From Streptomyces sp. NK08204 (GTDB lineage Bacteria > Actinomycetota > Actinomycetes > Streptomycetales > Streptomycetaceae), in contig NZ_JAINVF010000006.1 of NCBI RefSeq assembly GCF_020400585.1, positions 1 through 64,000 on the forward strand: a stretch of DNA of 64,000 bases, in the 5' to 3' direction. The notes beneath the pieces are model-generated. The model was not told the origin of the DNA and did no database searches. It saw only the letters and a list, made by a program, of their open reading frames with translations. Shown piece by piece: positions 9,634-17,863 of the stretch. A program made the position numbers and the translations under genes. Position 1 is the stretch's first letter. Every line of letters begins with the position of its first letter.

Positions 9634-10980
9634 GTGCCCGCCGAGGCCTACTGGGGCGTGCACACCGCACGGGCCCTGGAGAACTTCCGGGCCAGTGGGG
9701 TCCCCGTCGGCGCCCACCCCCATCTCGTCCGCGCGCTGGCGCAGGTAAAGCATGCGGCGGCGCTAGCCAACGGCGAGATCGGGGCCTTGGAACCGCACAA
9801 GGTGCAGGCCGTCGCGTCGGCCTGCCGGGTCGTCGCGGACGGCCGTCACCACGACCAGTTCCGGGTGGACGTCATCCAGGGCGGCGCGGGCACCAGCACC
9901 AACATGAACGCCAACGAGGTGATCGCGAACCTCGCGCTGGAGCACCTGGGCCACGAGCGCGGGCGGTACGAGCACCTCGACCCGCTGGACGATGTCAACC
10001 GCTGTCAGTCCACGAACGACACCTACCCCACCGCGCTGCGGATCGCCATCAGCGCCGCCCTGACCGAGCTGACCGGAGAACTCACCCTTCTCTCGGCGGA
10101 GTTCGCTGACAAGGGCGAGGAGTTCGCGACGGTCGTGAAAGCGGGCCGCACCCAGTTGCAGGACGCCGTGCCGATGACGCTGGGCCAGGAGTTCGCCGCC
10201 TTCGGCGTCACAGTCGCCGAGGACGTCCAGCGGATCGGCGAGACCCTGCCGCTGCTGGCCGAGACCAGCCTCGGCGCGACCGCGATCGGCACCGGCATCG
10301 CCGCCGAGCCGGGCTACGCGGCGGCGGCCGTACGGCATCTGCGGGCGCTGACCGGACTCGATCTCACGCCCGCCGCCGACCTGGTGGAGGCCACCTCGGA
10401 CACCGGTGTGTTCTTGCTGGTGTCGGGGGTGTTGAAGCGTACGGCGGTGAAGCTGTCGAAGGTGTGCAGCGATCTGCGGCTGCTCGCCAGCGGGCCGCAC
10501 GCGGGCCTCGCGGAGATCAACCTGCCTGCTGTGCAGGCTGGTTCGTCGGTGATGCCGGGGAAGGTGAACCCGGTGATTCCCGAGATGGTCAACCAGATCG
10601 CGTTCGCGACCGCCGGCGCGGACGTCGCGATCACCATGGCGGCCGACAACGGGCAGTTGCAGCTCAATGCGTTCGAACCGCTCATCGGGTACCTGCTGTT
10701 GCAGCACATCGGCCGGCTCACGCACGGCTGCGAGGCGCTGCGCACCCGGTGTGTGGCGGGCATCACCGCCAACCGGGAGCATCTCGCGCGAACTGGCGCC
10801 GGAACAGTCGGCGCGGTGACGGCGCTCGCCCCGCGCATCGGCCACGAGACCGCCGCCGACGTCTCCCGGGAGGCCGCGCGGACCGGGGCGGACGTGGTGG
10901 ACGTGGTCGTACGGCGCGGGCTGCTGGATCGCGAGACCGCGCTGCGGCTGATGGCCACGGACCTCACCGCGGCCGGCTGA
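9634..10980 (+). CDS. aspA: Aspartate ammonia-lyase (N-terminus frameshifted)
   Basis: Aspartase/fumarase superfamily enzyme that deaminates L-aspartate to fumarate and ammonia. The main frame encodes AEAYWGVHT, GGAGTSTNMNANEV, CQSTNDTYPT, GRTQLQDAVPM and the signature loop GSSVMPGKVNPVIPE, so the active-site parts are intact. The frame as sequenced can only start at a GTG at 9634, about 27 codons late; the missing residues are encoded just upstream in another frame (9554-9633). With the lost base restored the protein would be about 475 residues, the normal length. It is the third gene of a tight operon. The 3' end overlaps the convergent Lrp gene by 17 bases. Whether the shift is real or a sequencing error cannot be told from this sequence. 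Confidence 0.88.
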   Translation: MPAEAYWGVHTARALENFRASGVPVGAHPHLVRALAQVKHAAALANGEIGALEPHKVQAVASACRVVADGRHHDQFRVDVIQGGAGTSTNMNANEVIANLALEHLGHERGRYEHLDPLDDVNRCQSTNDTYPTALRIAISAALTELTGELTLLSAEFADKGEEFATVVKAGRTQLQDAVPMTLGQEFAAFGVTVAEDVQRIGETLPLLAETSLGATAIGTGIAAEPGYAAAAVRHLRALTGLDLTPAADLVEATSDTGVFLLVSGVLKRTAVKLSKVCSDLRLLASGPHAGLAEINLPAVQAGSSVMPGKVNPVIPEMVNQIAFATAGADVAITMAADNGQLQLNAFEPLIGYLLLQHIGRLTHGCEALRTRCVAGITANREHLARTGAGTVGAVTALAPRIGHETAADVSREAARTGADVVDVVVRRGLLDRETALRLMATDLTAAG

Positions 10981-11401
10981 CCACCCGGGACAGCGCCAGC
11001 GCCGTCACCGTGTCCCGTACACCGGGCATCTGGGCTATCTGCTCCCAGATGCCCTGTACGCGTTCCAGGGTGGCCGCCTCCACGCTGACCAGCAGGTCGA
11101 ACTGGCCGCTGAGGACATCACAGGAGACCACCTCGGGGATGCGTTTGAGAGCGGCGAGGACGTCGCCGCCACGCATCCGGTCCTCGCGGTAGACCAGGAC
11201 GTGCGCGGCGACCGCGGCACGGTCCGGCCCGTGGGACGGGCGGACGATCGTGTAGCCGCCGATGTGCCCCTGCCGCTCCAGGCGTTCGACGCGCTGGCGC
11301 ACGGCGTTGCGGGACAGCCGCACCCGCTGGCCCAGCTCGGCGTGCGAGATCCGGGCGTTGCGGGTGAGTTCGGTGATGATCTGCTCGTCGATGGCGTCCA
11401 T
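10964..11401 (-). CDS. Lrp/AsnC-family transcriptional regulator
   Basis: 145-residue feast/famine regulator: an N-terminal helix-turn-helix (ISHAELGQRVRLSRNAVRQR, about 18-37) followed by an alpha/beta RAM ligand domain (VSCDVLSGQFDLLVSVEA). Such proteins bind amino acids and control amino-acid transport and breakdown. It is convergent with aspA and is the last gene of the leftward set, 93 bp after the cyclase-family gene. A GAGGAG lies 14 bases before the start, a long spacing. It probably senses an amino acid handled by this region. Confidence 0.88.
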   Translation of the reverse strand: MDAIDEQIITELTRNARISHAELGQRVRLSRNAVRQRVERLERQGHIGGYTIVRPSHGPDRAAVAAHVLVYREDRMRGGDVLAALKRIPEVVSCDVLSGQFDLLVSVEAATLERVQGIWEQIAQMPGVRDTVTALALSRVVSRPR

Positions 11402-11494
11402 GGCGCTGTGCCCGTCTCCTCAGGTGTCTCCGGACCGGCGAAAGCTCCGGCGGCCGTGTCGGGACGGCCGCCGGAGCTGGTGGTGCGGCGGAGG

Positions 11495-12286
11495 TCAGTC
11501 GGCGTGGTGCAGGGCGAAGACGCGGGCCGGGAAGCCCGAACCGCCCTGCGGCTTGGGCCAGGTGGCGACGATCAGCGCGCCCGCCTCCGGCACCAGGTCG
11601 AGGTCGGCCATCAGCTCGATCTGCCAGCGGTCCCGTTCCAGGACGTAGCTCTCCAGGCTGAAGTCCCCGGCGGAGGTGGCCAGTCCCGGGTCGGTGTCGG
11701 TCTGCTCGTGCCCGATCGCGGTGACGCCGGCCTCCTCGAAGAGGTGGGTCAGTACCTCGGCGGACCAGCCCGGGTAGTGGCTCACCCCCGCCGCGTCCTT
11801 GTTGGCCATGGCTGCCGGGTCGGGCCAGCGGCGGCCCCAGCCGGTACGCAGCGCGACGAACGCCCCTTGCGGGATACGGCCGTTGCGCGCCTCCCAGGCC
11901 GCCACGTCGGCCAGCGTCGGTACGGCGTCCGGGTCGGCGTCGACGCGCTCGGTGATGTCGAGGACGACGAGCGGCAGGATCATCTCGTCGACGGGTATCT
12001 CGTCCAGGGGCCGGGCACCGTCGACGAAGTGCACGGGCGGGTCGACGTGGGTGCCCCACTGCCCGACGATCGTGTACAGGTGCACGTTGAAGCCGTCGCC
12101 GCGGGACATGTCGAAGGGCATCTCGCGCTTCTCGTCCGGGAAGGCCGGGAAGTGCGGCTGGCCCGGGTGGAAGGCGTGCGTGAGATCGGTGCGGACCGTC
12201 TTGCCGATCAGTTCCCGGTGCAGGGCCCACAAGGGCGGTTCGGGAGCGGTGGACGGGGTGGTGACCGGGTGCGCGTGCGATGTCAT
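11495..12286 (-). CDS. Cyclase-family (kynurenine formamidase-like) hydrolase
   Basis: 263-residue metal-dependent hydrolase of the cyclase family, which includes kynurenine formamidase and isatin hydrolase. The metal-binding block reads GQWGTHVDPPVHF, close to the family HxGTHxDxPxH motif but with Q/W in place of the leading histidine. Further family-like segments are VLDITERVDADPD, FVALRTGW and AIGHEQTDTDPG. Its ATG overlaps the TGA of the HAD gene upstream (ATGA). With a permease, phosphatase and Lrp regulator in the same set, an amide, lactam or lactone derived from an amino acid is a likely substrate, but nothing in the sequence fixes it. Confidence 0.78.
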   Translation of the reverse strand: MTSHAHPVTTPSTAPEPPLWALHRELIGKTVRTDLTHAFHPGQPHFPAFPDEKREMPFDMSRGDGFNVHLYTIVGQWGTHVDPPVHFVDGARPLDEIPVDEMILPLVVLDITERVDADPDAVPTLADVAAWEARNGRIPQGAFVALRTGWGRRWPDPAAMANKDAAGVSHYPGWSAEVLTHLFEEAGVTAIGHEQTDTDPGLATSAGDFSLESYVLERDRWQIELMADLDLVPEAGALIVATWPKPQGGSGFPARVFALHHAD

Positions 12287-12963
12287 GCGTGCTGGTCCTC
12301 TGTTTCGACGGTGTTCTTCAACAGCTCGGCGAGTTCGGCCGGTTCGGTGACGGATCCGAGGGCGCCCGCCGACTCCTCGGGGCCGCCGTACCCCCACCGC
12401 ACATGGACGGCGGGGATCCCTTCGGCGGCGGCGCTCTCGATGTCGTAGGCCCGGTCACCCACCATGAGCGGGCGGCTGACGTCCGCGCCGGCCGCCCGCA
12501 GCCGGGCGACGCACTCCCGGATCACCAGCCGTTTCGTCGTACGGCCGGCCTCGTCGGACACCCCGCAGATGGTGCTCAGCCGGGAGTCGAGGCCGAAGCG
12601 GCGGGCCATCAGCTCGGCCTGGTCCTGCACCTTGGAGGTTGCGATGCCCAGCGGGAGCCCGCGCGCGGCCAGGGTGTCGAGGAGTTCGGGTATCCCCTCA
12701 TACACGGCGGCGGCAAAGGCGCCGGTGCGGGCATACTCCGCGCGGTAGGCGGCGAGAGCGGCCCGCGCGGCGGGCTCCGGCAGGCCTACGACGTCGCGGA
12801 AGGTGTCGTACATCGGCGGGCCGACGAAGGTGCGCAGCGTGGGCGCGTCGGGGACCGGGGCCCCGACCGCCCGCAGGGCCTCGGCGGCGCTGGCGGTCAC
12901 GCCTGCGGCGGAGTCCACGAGGGTGCCGTCGAGGTCGAGCAGGACGCAGGTGGGCGGCTTCAC
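12283..12963 (-). CDS. HAD-family phosphatase (phosphoglycolate phosphatase-like)
   Basis: 226-residue HAD hydrolase. Motif I DLDGTLVDS is at residues 9-17 with the nucleophile aspartate first, motif II is IATSKVQ, and the C-terminal motif is MVGDRAYDIESAAAEG. The helical cap after motif I is of subclass I type, typical of Gph-like enzymes. The GTG start overlaps the permease TGA (GTGA) and the stop overlaps the cyclase-family start, so permease, phosphatase and hydrolase are coupled. A much longer frame on this strand extends upstream but is antisense-like and lacks motifs. The substrate is unknown. Confidence 0.82.
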   Translation of the reverse strand: MKPPTCVLLDLDGTLVDSAAGVTASAAEALRAVGAPVPDAPTLRTFVGPPMYDTFRDVVGLPEPAARAALAAYRAEYARTGAFAAAVYEGIPELLDTLAARGLPLGIATSKVQDQAELMARRFGLDSRLSTICGVSDEAGRTTKRLVIRECVARLRAAGADVSRPLMVGDRAYDIESAAAEGIPAVHVRWGYGGPEESAGALGSVTEPAELAELLKNTVETEDQHA

Positions 12964-14408
12964 GCGACCGCCCCGGCAGCAGTGCGGCGGCGGTCGTACC
13001 GCAGCCAGTGGTAGAGGTAGCAGCCCGCGACGAACGGGACGCCGAAGTACAGGGCCGTCGCCTGCGCCGGGTCCAGGGCGATACCGACGAGCGAGGCGAG
13101 GCACAGGACGAAGGCGAGGACGGGGACGACCGGGTAGAAGGGCGTGCGGTAGGGCAGGCTGCCGAGGTCGCCGCCCGCGCGGAGGAAGGCCCGGCGGTGG
13201 AAGAACTGCGCGGCGACGATGGACATCCAGACGCCGACGGCGGCGAACCCGGCGATCGACACCAGCACCAGGTAGACGGTCTCGGGAGCCGCGACGCTGC
13301 TCACCAGGGAGGCGAGGCCGCCGAGCATGCTGAGCGCGAGCGCCGTCAGCGGGATGCCGCGGCGGGTGAGCCGGCGCAGCGCCTGCGGGGCCTGCTTCTC
13401 CTCCGCGAGGGAGAACAGCATCCGGGCGCAGGAGTACAGACCGCTGTTGCCGGCCGACAGCAGCGCGGTGATGATCACGAAGTTCATGGCGTCGGCGGCG
13501 TAGGGGATGCCGAGGGACGAGAAGACGGTGACGAACGGGCTCTCGTCCAGGCCGACCTTCTGGTACGGGATGGTCGCGGCGATCACCGTGATGGCGCCGA
13601 CGAAGAAGACCAGCAGGCGTACGACGGTGACGCGCAGCGCCTTCGGGACGGCCTCGGCCGGGTTCTCGGTCTCGCCGGCGGCGACGCCGATCAGCTCGGA
13701 GCCGGAGAAGGCGTAGAACGCGGCGAGCACGGTGACCAGGACGCCGGAGAAGCCGTTCGGGAAGAGGCCGTCGGGGGTGTCGAAGTTCTGCAGGAGGAAG
13801 GGGTGCGAGCCGCCGGAGGCCAGCGGGTGGAAGCCGAACAGGGCGGCGCCGCCGAGGACGATGAGCGTGACCACGGCGATCACCTTGACCAGCGAGAACC
13901 AGTACTCGGTCTCGCCGAAGACGCGGGCCGAGAAGGCGTTCACGCCGAAGACGACGGCCGCGAAGACCACGCACCACACCCAGACGCTGATCCCGGGGAA
14001 CCAGCGCTGCATCAGCAGTCCGCACGCGGTGAACTCGGAGCCGAGCGCGACGGCCCAGGTCAGCCAGTACAGCCAGGCGGTGGCGAAGCCGGTGGCGGGG
14101 CCGATCGAGCGGGAGGCGTAGACGTGGAAGGCGCCGGAGACGGGGTAGGTGACGGCGAGTTCACCGAGGCAGGCCATCACCAGCCAGACGACGAACGCGC
14201 CAACCAGGTAGGCGAGTACGGCGCCGAGGGGACCGGCCTGGGAGACGGTGAACCCCGAGCTGAGGAAGAGACCCGAGCCGATGACACCGCCCATCGCGAT
14301 CATGACGAGATGGCGGGAGCGCATGGTTCTGCGCAGGCCGTCGGAGGGCGGCTGGGGAGCGGAGTCGGCGGCGGCCAGCGGGTTTTCCGGTACGGCTGAG
14401 ACGGACAC
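12960..14408 (-). CDS. Amino-acid permease (APC superfamily, AroP/ProY/GabP type)
   Basis: 482-residue integral membrane transporter with about twelve hydrophobic segments. The first segment has the family signature MGGVIGSGLFLSSGF, and a later block AGETENPAEAVPKA matches the conserved intracellular loop of amino-acid permeases. Start chosen at GTG 14408, six bases after AGAGGAGA. The protein should import an amino acid by proton symport. It heads a coupled chain with the HAD and cyclase-family genes and lies in the same block as the homoserine/aspartate genes, so one of those amino acids is a plausible cargo. Confidence 0.88.
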   Translation of the reverse strand: MSVSAVPENPLAAADSAPQPPSDGLRRTMRSRHLVMIAMGGVIGSGLFLSSGFTVSQAGPLGAVLAYLVGAFVVWLVMACLGELAVTYPVSGAFHVYASRSIGPATGFATAWLYWLTWAVALGSEFTACGLLMQRWFPGISVWVWCVVFAAVVFGVNAFSARVFGETEYWFSLVKVIAVVTLIVLGGAALFGFHPLASGGSHPFLLQNFDTPDGLFPNGFSGVLVTVLAAFYAFSGSELIGVAAGETENPAEAVPKALRVTVVRLLVFFVGAITVIAATIPYQKVGLDESPFVTVFSSLGIPYAADAMNFVIITALLSAGNSGLYSCARMLFSLAEEKQAPQALRRLTRRGIPLTALALSMLGGLASLVSSVAAPETVYLVLVSIAGFAAVGVWMSIVAAQFFHRRAFLRAGGDLGSLPYRTPFYPVVPVLAFVLCLASLVGIALDPAQATALYFGVPFVAGCYLYHWLRYDRRRTAAGAVA

Positions 14409-14596
14409 GGCGGTCTCCTCTGCGGAGCGGGGCGGGGAGGACGGGGCGTGGGGGGGGGATCGGCAGGACATGGCTGCGGGGTCGGGCCACTTTCGGCGGG
14501 GGGAGGCGTGCGCGCGGGGGTGGTCGCACACGGAGGGGAGCGGTCGCCCGGTGCGGGCGGCGGGCTCGGGAGGAGGAGGTCGGGGGTGGGGCGGGG

Positions 14597-15058
14597 TCAG
14601 GCCCGGGTGACGAGGTCCATGGGGGCGGAGAGTTCGATCACCGGGACCTCCCAAGGGTGGACGTCGGTGAGGCGGCCGAGGAGCAGGGCCAGTTCGTCGT
14701 CGCCGGCCGTGGCGTCGACGTACGTGGTCACCGCGAGCGTCGAGGAGAGGAAGCGTCCGCCGACCGAGCCGAGGGTGGGCCTGGCGCCGGTCCGCACGGT
14801 GAAGCTCTCCACGCCGAGGGCCACCTCGAAGACATCGCCGTAGACGCCGAAGTCGCCGAGTTCGGGTGAGGTCTCCAGGACCCGCAGCAGCGGGGCGAAG
14901 GACTCGTCGGCACGCAACGCGTCCAGGTCGCCCGCCGCGCACGCGGCCAGGGTCTCCGCCGGGACCGGCCAGTGCACCTTGATCGCCCGGACCGTGCGGC
15001 GCCGTACGGGCTTTCGGTCCTGTGCGGTGGCTTCCGGCGTGATCGTCGTCGTGACCAT
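14597..15058 (-). CDS. Conserved hypothetical protein with NIF3/CutA-like C-terminus
   Basis: 153-residue soluble protein. The C-terminal part (LAVTTYVDATAGDDELALLL, then HPWEVPVIEL) resembles the ferredoxin-like domain of CutA and the end of NIF3-type proteins, where HPYEVP/HPYEEP is the hallmark. No other motif is recognised. Ribosome site GGGATGAG precedes the ATG. It is the first gene of the leftward set, 188 bp ahead of the permease, and is divergent from the second IclR gene. A metal-binding or regulatory role would fit the fold but is a guess. Confidence 0.65.
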   Translation of the reverse strand: MVTTTITPEATAQDRKPVRRRTVRAIKVHWPVPAETLAACAAGDLDALRADESFAPLLRVLETSPELGDFGVYGDVFEVALGVESFTVRTGARPTLGSVGGRFLSSTLAVTTYVDATAGDDELALLLGRLTDVHPWEVPVIELSAPMDLVTRA

Positions 15059-15105
15059 GCGTTCTCATCCCTCGGCGTTCGGCGGCTGGTACGAGGATGT
15101 TAGGC

Positions 15106-15120
15106 GTGCATTAAATGCAC
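15106..15120. promoter_or_regulatory. Candidate IclR operator in divergent intergenic region
   Basis: GTGCATTAAATGCAC: 6-bp arms GTGCAT/ATGCAC around TAA. It lies between the start codons of the divergent small protein (15058) and IclR (15241), followed by further TGCA half-sites (GATGCAGATGCTGCAC). It is AT-rich against a GC-rich background. IclR autoregulation and control of the leftward set is the inference. Confidence 0.5.
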
Positions 15121-15240
15121 GGCAAGATGCAGATGCTGCACATTCCGTGATTCTTGAGGGGTGGGCGCTAGAGTGCGCAGCGACAGGTCACGGGGACGGC
15201 GGCCCCGGTGGACGCAGGTGTCGGCATGCCGGAGGGGCGC

Positions 15241-16005
15241 GTGGACTCAAGCGTGACGAGGGGCCTGGACGCCCTGTCGGCGCTCGCCCGCAGTACGGCC
15301 GGCGGCCGGCGGCTCGGCTCGGCCGTGTCCGTCTCGGAGCTGGCCCGGCAGCTGGACCGCGACCGCAGCCAGCTGTCCCGCATGCTCACCGCCATGACCG
15401 CGGAGGAGTTCGTCGGCCGCGACGACATCTCGGGCGGTGTCACCCCGCACTGGCGGCTCTACGCCGCGGCGCGCGACCTCACCGCGCACCGGCTGCGCAC
15501 CGACGGGCTCACCGTGCTGGAGGGGATGGCCGCCGAGACCGGCGAGAGCTGCTACCTCGGCATCCTGGTCGGCGACACCACCGTGACCATCGCCGAACGG
15601 GTTCCGCCGGGCAGCCGCCAGCTCGGCTCCTGGATCGGCCGCCCCTACCCGGCCTACTGCAGCGACTGCGGCCAGGCGCTGCTGAGCGACGCCGACGACG
15701 ACGAGGTGGCCGCGGTCTTCGCCCGCACCGAGTTCGTCCGCCACGGCCCCAACACCCCCACCGACCTCGACGACTTCCTGCGGCGGCTGGAGCTGACCCG
15801 GCGGCGCGGATACTCCGTCGTGGACGAGGAGGCCGAGCCTGGCCTGTACTCGGTCGCCGTGCCGGTCCGCGACTTCACCGGCGAGGTCGTCGCCGCCGTA
15901 CAGGTCGTCGGACCGCGACGGCGTCTGGAACCAAGGACACAGGATTGCGTCGACGCCGCCCTGCGCGGGGGCCGCTTTTTGGAGACAGCTCTGCGCGGGG
16001 CCTGA
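15241..16005 (+). CDS. IclR-family transcriptional regulator (second)
   Basis: 254-residue IclR protein: HTH at the N-terminus (VSVSELARQLDRDRSQLSRM), then effector domain with GESCYLGILVGD, GSWIGRPYPAYCSDCGQALL, YSVAVPVRDF and AAVQVVG. Start set at GTG 15241, which has GGAGG five bases upstream; an ATG at 15226 is the alternative. It is divergent from the permease/HAD/cyclase/Lrp set and so its likely regulator. The pair of IclR genes at 6053 and 15241 bracket the whole catabolic block. The stop codon abuts repeat copy B. Confidence 0.88.
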   Translation: MDSSVTRGLDALSALARSTAGGRRLGSAVSVSELARQLDRDRSQLSRMLTAMTAEEFVGRDDISGGVTPHWRLYAAARDLTAHRLRTDGLTVLEGMAAETGESCYLGILVGDTTVTIAERVPPGSRQLGSWIGRPYPAYCSDCGQALLSDADDDEVAAVFARTEFVRHGPNTPTDLDDFLRRLELTRRRGYSVVDEEAEPGLYSVAVPVRDFTGEVVAAVQVVGPRRRLEPRTQDCVDAALRGGRFLETALRGA

Positions 16006-16138
16006 GCTCGACCCTGTCGGGGATCTTGTTGTTTCTAAGTGCGGTGGCATGATCGACCGGCACACTCGGGGCGGTTCCGATGGTCGCTTCAATAGTTGAG
16101 GTGCTCGTTGTCCGTTCGCCCCCGCTCCGGTGAGAAAG
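16003..16138 (-). repeat. Dispersed element, copy B (inverted partner of 5836-5974)
   Basis: Read on the minus strand, it begins CTTTCTCACCGGAGCGG and ends AAGATCCCCGACAGG then GTCGAGCT, aligning over its full length with copy A. The inner end overlaps the IclR stop codon, and no tRNA-like sequence follows. The rest of the gap to 16442 shows no gene I can support. Confidence 0.55.
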
Positions 16139-16442
16139 ATCCGCCCCTGACCGCCCGAGTCGCGCGGGCGAGCAATCCGGACGGTACGACGGCGATGTGG
16201 GTGAGGGATCGACTGGACGGCTTATGGCACGACGAGGACTTCGCCGAGTGGTAGCCGCGGGATGGGCGGCCGGGATCCACCTGCCTTCGACGCCTCAACG
16301 GGGTGGCGGACCTGAGAGGAGCGGTCGCTTGCCCGTAGGGGGCAGTCTCAGGGATGTCTCAGGGGCTGGAGGTGGAACCGCGGCGCCTGCGGGGCCGTTC
16401 TCACAGCAGAGAGCGCCAGTGGCCGTGAAGGAGGCGACGCTC

Positions 16443-16628
16443 ATGTCGAAGAACGCGAAGATCGCCGCGGGAGGTGTGGCGGTCGGGCTCGTCCTGTGGC
16501 TGGTAGGGCTGCCCTGGTGGGTGGTGTTCCTGGTCCTGGTCGGAGTGCCGGCGGCCGGGTATCTGGCGCTGGACCCTTCGCAGCGGCGCAGGCTCCGTCG
16601 GCTCGGACGCAAGGAACTGGGCCGCTGA
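16443..16628 (+). CDS. Small membrane protein, unknown function
   Basis: 61 residues: a short basic start (MSKNAKIA), one long or two short hydrophobic segments (GGVAVGLVLWLVGLPWWVVF, LVLVGVPAAGYLAL) and a very basic tail (RRRLRRLGRKELGR). GAAGGAGG precedes the ATG at good spacing, which decides this start over longer in-frame options. The arrangement predicts an inner-membrane hairpin with a cytoplasmic positive tail. I do not recognise a named family. Confidence 0.72.
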   Translation: MSKNAKIAAGGVAVGLVLWLVGLPWWVVFLVLVGVPAAGYLALDPSQRRRLRRLGRKELGR

Positions 16629-16691
16629 CAGCCGGGTGGATGCCTCGGACGGCCCGTCGAGCGGTCGCGCGTGCCCTGCCGCCCGGGCGCC

Positions 16692-16725
16692 GGGGGCCGC
16701 GCTCTCCGGCCGGGCCGCGGCCCCC
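16692..16725. terminator. Bidirectional hairpin between convergent genes
   Basis: GGGGGCCGCG and CGCGGCCCCC form perfect 10-bp arms with a 14-nt loop, between the small membrane protein stop and the stop of the convergent hypothetical gene at 16732. Confidence 0.6.
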
Positions 16726-16731
16726 ATGGGC

Positions 16732-17592
16732 TCAGATCGGCCGTACGGCCAACTTGTCGAGCGCGTCCAGCAGGCCCGGCAGTTCAGGCCCCCTGCCCAC
16801 GGGGAGGACCTCTCCGGGTTCCTCGTCGAGCAGGACGAACGCGATGTCGTCGGTGCGGGCCACGAGCGACCAGCCGGGTCCGTCGGCGCGCAGGGTACGG
16901 GCGTCGCCCGGCGCGAACGACGAACGCACCCGGCCGATCGGCGGCGGCGAGTCGACATAGGCTCGCGCCTCCGCCAGGACACGCCGGACGCCCTGATGGC
17001 CGCCGCCCGCCGCTGCGTCTTCCGAAGGGGCGCCCTCCGAGCCCTCCGGCGAGGCCGCGCCGGACTCCGTCGGCTCTCCCGGGGCGGTGAAGTCGGCGTC
17101 GTCGATCTGTTCCCGCCATGACGCCCACTGCAGCGCGATCTCGTCCGCCCCGAGGCGCCGCTGCGCCGGGCCCCAGGTACTGGTGTCCGGCGGGCTCAGC
17201 GGACGCCCCTCCGCGACGTCGGCCGCGGGGTCGTGCGGCGCGGGCACACCGGGGGCTTGGACGGCGACCGCCAGAGGCCAGCCCGGCAGGGCGGTCACGA
17301 CCGCGCGCTCGTCCGGCGACAGCTCGTACTGCATGCCACAGTCCCAGGATGCGATCGCCACGGCGACCAGCGAGACGTCGTCGATGACGACCGTCCAGCG
17401 AGCCCCACCGCCGTCCTGGCCCAGCACCAAGCCGTACCCGTCGGCGTGGGGTACGAGGCCCAGCGTCGCACAGGCCTCCGGATAGTCGTCGCCCAGCACG
17501 CTCGGAAACTGTGCCGGCGTCAGCAGTACCGCCGTCAGCACATACAGCGCATCGTCCGCGGCGGCGACGGCCTCGTCGTCCGTTCCGGCCAT
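16732..17592 (-). CDS. Hypothetical acidic protein
   Basis: 286 residues, acidic, with no signal peptide or membrane span. Two similar halves (DGYGLVLGQDGGGARWTVVI early, and GPGWSLVARTDDIAFVLLDE late) are joined by a low-complexity Glu/Ser/Ala linker around residues 185-215, which suggests a duplicated small domain. ATG 17592 was chosen because GGGAGG lies just before it; a GTG at 17613 is in frame but weaker. I do not recognise the family. It converges with the small membrane protein across a strong hairpin. Confidence 0.68.
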   Translation of the reverse strand: MAGTDDEAVAAADDALYVLTAVLLTPAQFPSVLGDDYPEACATLGLVPHADGYGLVLGQDGGGARWTVVIDDVSLVAVAIASWDCGMQYELSPDERAVVTALPGWPLAVAVQAPGVPAPHDPAADVAEGRPLSPPDTSTWGPAQRRLGADEIALQWASWREQIDDADFTAPGEPTESGAASPEGSEGAPSEDAAAGGGHQGVRRVLAEARAYVDSPPPIGRVRSSFAPGDARTLRADGPGWSLVARTDDIAFVLLDEEPGEVLPVGRGPELPGLLDALDKLAVRPI

Positions 17593-17863
17593 CCCTGCCT
17601 CCCAGTGGTTCACCCAACGGCGCGCACCCTAATGCCAGCGGAAGCCGCTTGTCACGACTCCGCACACCACGCGGACCTGCAGGTTTCCGCCTGGACAGGG
17701 GCGAAACGACCCGAGTGTGCACGGGCCCCGCGCAAGGCCGCGGACAGCCTCGCCGAACACGCGCCCCGCTGCACCCCGCCCGGGATCCTCGCTGGTCACG
17801 TCTGCTCTGCGCAACGCGGAGAACGTAGAGTTGGAGTTTCGGCAGCAGGAGGGGGGCGACCCG

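Noticed and set aside
12963..14025. N-terminal extension of the HAD protein to 580 residues
   Set aside because: The extension is a shadow of the permease. The GTG at 12963 overlaps the permease stop and directly precedes motif I.
12639..14399. A 586-codon plus-strand frame opposite HAD and permease genes
   Set aside because: Low-complexity Asp/Glu/Gly/Arg content with no motif; antisense shadow.
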